Positions 58,151 to 64,000 of a stretch of 64,000 nucleotides of DNA are shown piece by piece (within the stretch, counting starts at the first letter, position 1; every line of letters starts with the position of its first letter). The stretch comes from Limnoperna fortunei. Taxonomy: Eukaryota; Mollusca; Bivalvia; Mytilida; Modiolidae. The DNA is taken from the NCBI GenBank assembly GCA_944474755.1, contig OX104117.1, positions 81,258,926 through 81,322,925 on the forward strand. Direction: 5' to 3'. A model generated the notes under the pieces. That model had not been told where the DNA came from and did not search any database. It saw only the letters and a program-made list of their open reading frames with translations. Position numbers and translations under genes: made by a program.

Positions 58151-60381
58151 TGGGTTTCGGACAGTTAAGATCATCCCTGGAAAAATCGTATGATGCATTT
58201 GACTGAATTTGACTATGAGTAATACACAGTATCATTTTATTGTTCATAATTTCCTAGCCCCTTCATATAAGCTAATATTCAGCGCTATGTTTACAGCTTT
58301 TTGTCGGTGAAGGATTGCATTTTTGTTTGGATATTCAGTTTTCTGTATTCATGTTTTAGTTATTTCGTTCTTTCTCATTTAGTTTTTATTTATTCCTGTA
58401 TAGTTTCCGTGTACAATTTAATCGGTCTTTGTTTTGTTAAGTCTGCAGTTTTAATTTGTTTTATTACACTTATGTATTAATTATGTATTAATTCTTTTGC
58501 AAGACTTACAATACTGTGGTTTTTTAGACACGCTTTCATCTACTTGTGTATTTTTAAATTGAGTCCGGAGGAGGAATCTACGGTCTTGACACAAAGAGCG
58601 GCTCATCCCGTCCACGGGAAGTGAATATTGGAAACCTTCTCGATGGGGGTTGTAACTTAATAATAAGGAAGGTGTGACCGCTGACTATAACGTAACGTGT
58701 TTGGAGTGTGCCATGCACGATAAAGAGATCCTTTTAAGTGTTTCTTTAATTTCAACGAACAACTAAACTCGCGATAGACTTGTTTATTATTTTGTTGAAA
58801 TTTAATTACTCGTGATAATATAAAGCGATATACATTTCTCACTAATTGTGAAACCTAAAATTCTTTAATGAATTTCCATTTTTATCTGTTTCTTGAGTGA
58901 CTTGGAAAATGTCATATACAAACGAGCAAGATGTGATACGAACACATCTATGCAAAAATGCATGGGAACGCTACCTTCAGAGAGTGGAATAACGTTCCTG
59001 AAGAACGTCATAAATTAAAAATGCCGTTTATTTGGAATATGAACAAAAAATTATTCTATATGTGTTCTCTTTTTTAAATGTTACTCTTCGTTATATAAGC
59101 TGGATACATCTTGAATATTGCGCAGTATTTCAACGACGCCCTGTTTCTGCGCTTCAAAATTAACCACGAAAATTACATTTTTCGTTTCATCATAAGAGAA
59201 ATAGGTGTCACAAATCGTGAGAATTGTATATCGCTTGATATAATCTCTCGTTTTTCATTTTAACATAGGCCATAGGCTCCTTTATTATTTTGTTGACAAG
59301 AAATAACTCGGTATAATATAAAGCGATATAAAATTCTCACTAATAGTGAAACATATAATTATAGTAGTTTATAGAGATATCAGATTTTGTATTCAGATTT
59401 TGTATTCATTTTAATTCTTTCAAGGTAAGCCGTTTTAGCTAATATACTAATGATTAACGGTATTGGCTTGGCCATTTTATATGAACTATGTAAAGCGTGA
59501 AAAAACTGTCAGGTTAAACGCGATTGGTCAATAATGATTGTTAAAGTAAATATATTTAGAAAAGCAATGCAATCTTTGGTTTGAAAATACACAAAAAGGA
59601 GTTTTAAACACATTTTGGAGGAAGAAATCAAATTTCGAATATGTAGGGGCACATTGAGGAAATAAGAAAAAAATTATACTCCCCCTTTTTGACCCTCATT
59701 TTTAAGTTAGAAAAGAAATGCGAAACTATATTTTTAACAACACCAAATGAACCACTTATTCTTTAACATAGGTAATCTCTCTTAATTGAACATTAAATTA
59801 ACTTTGTCTTTCAACGAAATAATAATCGAATAAGGGTACCAATATGGAAAATAACATTGAAAGGCCAATGGTTCTTTGTATTCTGTAACATATTTTACCG
59901 TCTCCCATGGGAGAGGGTATATATTGTCAAACAGTATACGGAGTAAATGGCTGTTACTTGATTGAGTGGTTCACCAAATCTATAAATATCTTTGTCATAT
60001 CATTGGTTTACGTCAGGATTGCACTAGTATGTGTACTAAAATTTCTATACATTTTGGGATGAATCGGGATTCGGTAGTCAGTATTTTTCTGTAGTATGTT
60101 ACGTTCCACATATTGACTTCTGTTTCATTCAGTGCATTGGTCGGTTAACAATTAAAAGGTAAACATTGCACCAAAATCTCCCTACTTTTACAGCTATTTG
60201 GGAAAAAACTGATATTTCTGTATCTTTATTTTCGTTCAGATATTGATAGAACAACACATATTTTTAACATTTGTTCAGGGAGTCAATTTTTGTTAAATTA
60301 TTTTTCTAAAAAAACGAGTGTGAAGTGACGACAGTTATTTAAATCTCTCAAGCACCATTGATTAATAGTTTTGCGTAAACA

Positions 60382-60479
60382 ATGTCCTTAAAAGGTACAT
60401 TGCTTTCCTATCCTACATATAAATTACAAACAACAGATACTTTAATACCCATAACATGGGAATTTGAGCTAAGAGACGG
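60382..60479 (+). CDS. Possible isolated exon (weak)
   Basis: ATG at 60382 opens a frame (MSLKGTLLSYPTYKL, ITWEFELRDG) ending at a good donor, GACG|GTAAGT. TWEFELRDG has some strand-like character, but there is no signal peptide and no following exon was found. May be chance. Confidence 0.2.
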
Positions 60480-60718
60480 TAAGTTTTTTAAAGCTAAACT
60501 TGTCACACTCATTAAATCATTTTCCGCTCTTTTACCTCGAGTTCAATCAGTTTGTTATATACTTCCTTATAGAAGAGCTCTTTAAATATACCAGGACAAT
60601 ACTTGTGCAGGTAAGAAATAACTGTATAAAAAGAACAATGTCTAAATTGCGCATTTATTTCTTAAAATTTAGTTTTATAATTTTTATTCGTCAAATTGTT
60701 TATTTCATTGAAAAAAAG

Positions 60719-60860
60719 ATGGGGCATCCGTGGCTGAGTGGTTAAGGTAGATGGTCATTGATCACGTGGTCTGTCAACATGAGGATGTCTGTTCAAGCCA
60801 TCTTCCGGCAGGGTGTGCTTAACGCCAATCTAATTGACAAAGATTGCTGGATTAAGTGTG
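60719..60860 (+). repeat. tRNA-derived SINE, 5' part
   Basis: CCGTGGCTGAGTGGTTAAGG (A box), GATCACGTGGTCTGTCAACA, TGTTCAAGCC (B box) and CAATCTAATTGACAAAG match the SINE head and early body. The tail is missing. Confidence 0.75.
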
Positions 60861-61459
60861 TGCATTTGTAAAACTTAAAGGTAACCTTTAACAATAACCC
60901 GCATTGTAATATGTTTAAAATAAGTTTTTTGTAGGTTGTTGTGTCGAGTGTCTATTATTTAAAATACACAATAGTCGATTTCATACTGGTTAAATCTGAT
61001 ATTATCAACAAAAACACAAAGAATTTACACGAAGAAGTTAAATTCATAAGAAATTGTGTATCAAATGATGATATTGTTAACTATTTGCAATAATACGTCG
61101 TAAGGCAACATTACAATTTTTGTAACAATTATATTTTTCAAGAAAAAAACGCATTATGAAATGTCATGAAATGGCCAATTTAATAATTGATTTTTACAGG
61201 TAAGTTTTCAACTTTAAAGGTCTGTTCATGTGATTTAGCTCACACGGTGATGATGATAAATTCTATCGCTTTTATATAATATATTGCATAAGTTGTCCAA
61301 TTGCACTTTGAATTTCATTCAACGTTTAAGTGTATAAACGGAAGAAGCTTGAATTCATCATAACTTTATAATATTGTCAAGTCAAGGTTAGGATGGACCT
61401 CTGCTCCTCGAAATGTCATTACTGGCCGCCTTCAGACAAAAGTGAGCTTACACGAACAG

Positions 61460-62690
61460 AAAACGTTAACCAGAGCACATTCTCGGCTTTCTCTATGTAG
61501 AATCATTATACTAGCTCTACCAATAACCGCCTGAGAAGTAAGCGACCTCCCATAACAACTCATGGTCAAGATCTCTGAAACCGGGTCTTTTATCTACGTA
61601 ATTGAACTGTTGACGCAATAGCCCCTGCCGACGGAATGCCGGAGAAGAAAACAGCTCCCAAACAGTCCGCAACTGACTTCAGGGGCAATAGGGCATTAGG
61701 CCAAGAAGGCCGTATTTCAGACCTGTTTACCCATTTTGGTTGTCACCAGTATTTCAGCAGTGACTTAAGAGTATTTTGAGGACATTAGGAGGGAAAAAAA
61801 ATAAACATAATTATTCATGTTCTCGAACACGTTTTTTGGACATGTTTACCTCATGTAAATTTATAAAATTTAATCGGAATCGGCGGTGCGCTTTCAATAA
61901 CGGATTTTTATCCATTTAAAGCTTCTCTATGACACCGATTGACCAATTTCGGACATAACCCCGATTTTTTTCCCGGTTTTGCCGAAAAAGCGTAGAATTT
62001 GATCGCGAATCCGTAGAGCGTAATTTTAGTGAAAAATCCGTACAAAATACGCGTAATCCGTACAAGTAAACAGGTCTGGTATTTTGATGCATTTAGACCG
62101 ATACAAAGACAAAGAATAGGCCGATGGTACAACAGATAGAAGGGCTGGACATTCCCCAACCGGCATAGAATCTGGGTCATGTCTGATTTTTTGCTACAGA
62201 CACATAATGGGAGAGTCCGTGTAAACCTGAGCAGAAATAAACACTTCTCCTGTGTCCAGGACGTCAAAAGCCAAAGCAACCGGAAAACCTGGATTGAGAA
62301 GAATCATCAATTGTAGCACAATCTAACTTTCTCGTCTTTGTCACAATGAAGGCAGTATCATGATGTGGGCCGATCTCTAATGGCCGTAAAACAGAACTGG
62401 TACATGTTCCAGCCAATCAAGCGACTGAAAGGTACACAAACGAAAATTATCTTGAGTAGAACAACTTTAATTTGTTACCATGGCTAGTCAAATCGCGGGA
62501 TTTGAATCTGATTGAACCCTTGTTGGATCAGCTAGATAAATGTGTGCGCCAGGATCAACCCTCTCAATCGGCTCTGTCAAATGTTAAAACAAGAATACCG
62601 AACACATTCGTCATACCGTAAGAGCTTTGATTAACTCTATTTCAAGGAGATGCAGAACAGTCTGTATGGCTAGGCATGATCAGAATGTTT
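61460..62690 (+). pseudogene. Tc1/mariner transposase relic (interrupted)
   Basis: Several frames carry Tc1-type blocks in the right order: KRPPITTHGQD, NSSQTVRN and GIRP (61,530-61,710), then after the MITE FRPIQRQRIGRW, RIWVMSDF, HNGRVRV, MMWAD, GRKTELVHVPANQATERYTN, RDLNLIEPLLDQLDKCVRQD and RRCRTV (62,085-62,690). The second Asp and the (P)DLNPIE-type third catalytic region are recognisable, but stops and frameshifts abound. The terminal inverted repeats were not found; the 3' end merges into the 37-bp minisatellite. Confidence 0.85.
61718..62078. mobile_element. 361-bp MITE nested in the transposase relic
   Basis: 13-base perfect terminal inverted repeats CAGACCTGTTTAC / GTAAACAGGTCTG, flanked by a 6-base duplication GTATTT (61,712-61,717 and 62,079-62,084). 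Removing it restores the Tc1 order across ARRPYF/FRP-like sequence. The right half has several CGTAATCCGTACAA-type motifs. Confidence 0.9.
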
Positions 62691-64000
62691 ATTTGTACTT
62701 GTATTGCTAGGCATTATCAAGATGTTTATTTGTACTTCTATGGCTAGGCTTGATCAGAATGTTTATTTGTACTTCTATGGCTAGGCATGATCAGAATGTT
62801 TATTTTATTTGTACTTCTATGGCTAGTCATAAACATACTGTTTATTTGTACTTCTATGGCTAGTCCATAATGTTTATTTGTACTTCTATGGCTAGGCATG
62901 ATCAGAATGTTTATTTGTACTTCTATGGCTTGGCATGATCAGGATGTTTATTTGTACTTGTCTTACTGGGCATGATCAGTATGTTTATTTGTACCTGTAT
63001 TGCTAGGCATTATCAAGATGTTTATTTGTACTTCTATGGCTAGGCTTGATCAGAATGTTTATTTGTACTTCTATGGCTAGGCATGATCAGAATGTTTATT
63101 TGTACTTGTCTTACTGGGCATGATCAGAATGTTTATTTGTACTTCTATGGCTAGTCATGATCAGAATGTTTATTTGTACTTCTATGGCTAGGCATGATCA
63201 GAATGTTTATTTGTACTTCTATGGCTAGGCATGATCAGAATGTTTATTTGTACTTCTATGGCTAGGCATGATCAGAATGTTTATTTGTACTTCTATGGCT
63301 AGGCATGATCAGAATGTTTATTTGTACTTGTCTTACTGGGCATGATCAGAATGTTTATTTGTACTTCTATGGCTAGGCATGATCAGAATGTTTATTTGTA
63401 CTTCTATGGCTAGGCATGATCAGAATGTTTATTTGTACTTCTATGGCTAGGCATGATCAGAATGTTTATTTGTACTTCTATGGCTAGGCATGATCAGAAT
63501 GTTTATTTGTACTTCTATGGCTAGGCATGATCAGAATGTTTATTTGTACTTCTATGGCTAGGCATGATCAGAATGTTTATTTGTACTTCTATGGCTAGGC
63601 ATGATCAGAATGTTTATTTGTACTTGTCTTACTGGGCATGATCAGAATGTTTATTTGTACTTGTCTTACTGGGCATGATCAGAATGTTTATTTGTACTTG
63701 TCTTACTGGGCATGATCAGAATGTTTATTTGTACTTGTCGTACTGGGCATGATCAGAATGTTTATTTGTACTTGTATGGCTAGGCATGATCAGAATGTTT
63801 ATTTGTACTTCTATGGCTAGGCATGATCAGAATGTTTATTTGTACTTTTATGGCTAGGCATGATCAGAATGTTTATTTGTACTTGTCGTACTGGGCATGA
63901 TCAGAATGTTTATTTGTACTTCTATGGCTAGGCATGATCAGAATGTTTATTTGTACTTCTATGGTTAGTCATAATCATAATGTTTATTTGTACTTCTATG
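62664..64000. repeat. 37-bp minisatellite running off the window end
   Basis: About 36 units of CTATGGCTAGGCATGATCAG plus AATGTTTATTTGTACTT. Two main variants alternate in the first part of the unit (CTATGGCTAGG and CTTACTGGG). The first unit is continuous with the transposase 3' end. Confidence 0.95.

Larger units (their letters stand above)
58151..61459. other. Spacer with a ~70-bp repeat pair and a SINE head
   Basis: A block of about 70 bases at 58,783-58,851 (TTATTATTTTGTTGA, ATAATATAAAGCGATATA, TCTCACTAAT, GTGAAAC) recurs at 59,283-59,352. A shorter inverted match lies at 59,215-59,255. No gene is recognised apart from a weak candidate exon at 60,382-60,479. Confidence 0.45.

Noticed and set aside
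61908..62279. 123-codon minus-strand open frame
   Set aside because: It spans the MITE boundary and the antisense of the Tc1 transposase relic; the sense strand explains the sequence.

Overview
The window looks like nuclear DNA of a mollusc, most likely a mytilid-type bivalve. It is very AT-rich, has small exons with GT-AG spliceosomal introns, carries tRNA-headed SINEs, Penelope-like and Tc1/mariner relics, MITEs and minisatellites, and contains a type I hammerhead ribozyme of the sort known from bivalve retrozymes and Penelope-like elements. No bacterial operons, rRNA or CRISPR are present. The organism call is inference.

The main content is a tandem segmental duplication of one multi-exon gene, all on the + strand. 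Copy A (about 1-20,730; exons 2,602-18,984) has eleven exons whose phases join perfectly into a reading frame of about 590 codons ending in TAA. It encodes a type I membrane protein: two unrecognised N-terminal exons, a galactose-binding-like (discoidin/FBXL4-like) domain spread over exons 4-7, a Ser/Thr-rich mucin-like stalk, one Ig domain, then a Cys-rich juxtamembrane segment, one transmembrane helix and a short Lys/Glu-rich tail. The signal-peptide exon was not found with confidence; a possible alternative start precedes exon 3. Copy B (about 26,840-52,830; exons 28,653-51,137) is a decaying paralogue with frameshifts in exons 3, 6, 8 and 11, a truncated Ig exon that has lost its core Trp, a damaged splice donor and a mutated poly(A) signal. 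Its first two exons were duplicated again in a 4.4-kb tandem unit (27,404-31,841 and 31,842-36,348), and a 4.39-kb inverted-repeat element sits in its second intron.

Mobile and repetitive DNA make up most of the rest: a 44-bp minisatellite (188-1,152), an 819-bp foldback element with a 6-bp target duplication (8,457-9,275), several SINEs, a degenerate ~40-bp satellite in the last intron of both copies, a composite inverted element containing a complete hammerhead ribozyme (54,030-54,920), a decayed Penelope-like reverse transcriptase (56,770-58,150, minus), a Tc1/mariner transposase relic interrupted by a 361-bp MITE (61,460-62,690), and a 37-bp minisatellite that grows out of the 3' end of that transposase and runs off the window (62,664-64,000).

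Nothing here is a demonstrably new molecular system. The most notable signals are the hammerhead ribozyme and its inverted partner, the domain architecture and recent duplication and decay of the receptor-like gene, a short ancestral minus-strand ORF preserved in two damaged copies (31,152-31,439 and its 35.7-kb counterpart), and two minisatellites whose single-copy ancestors can be seen.
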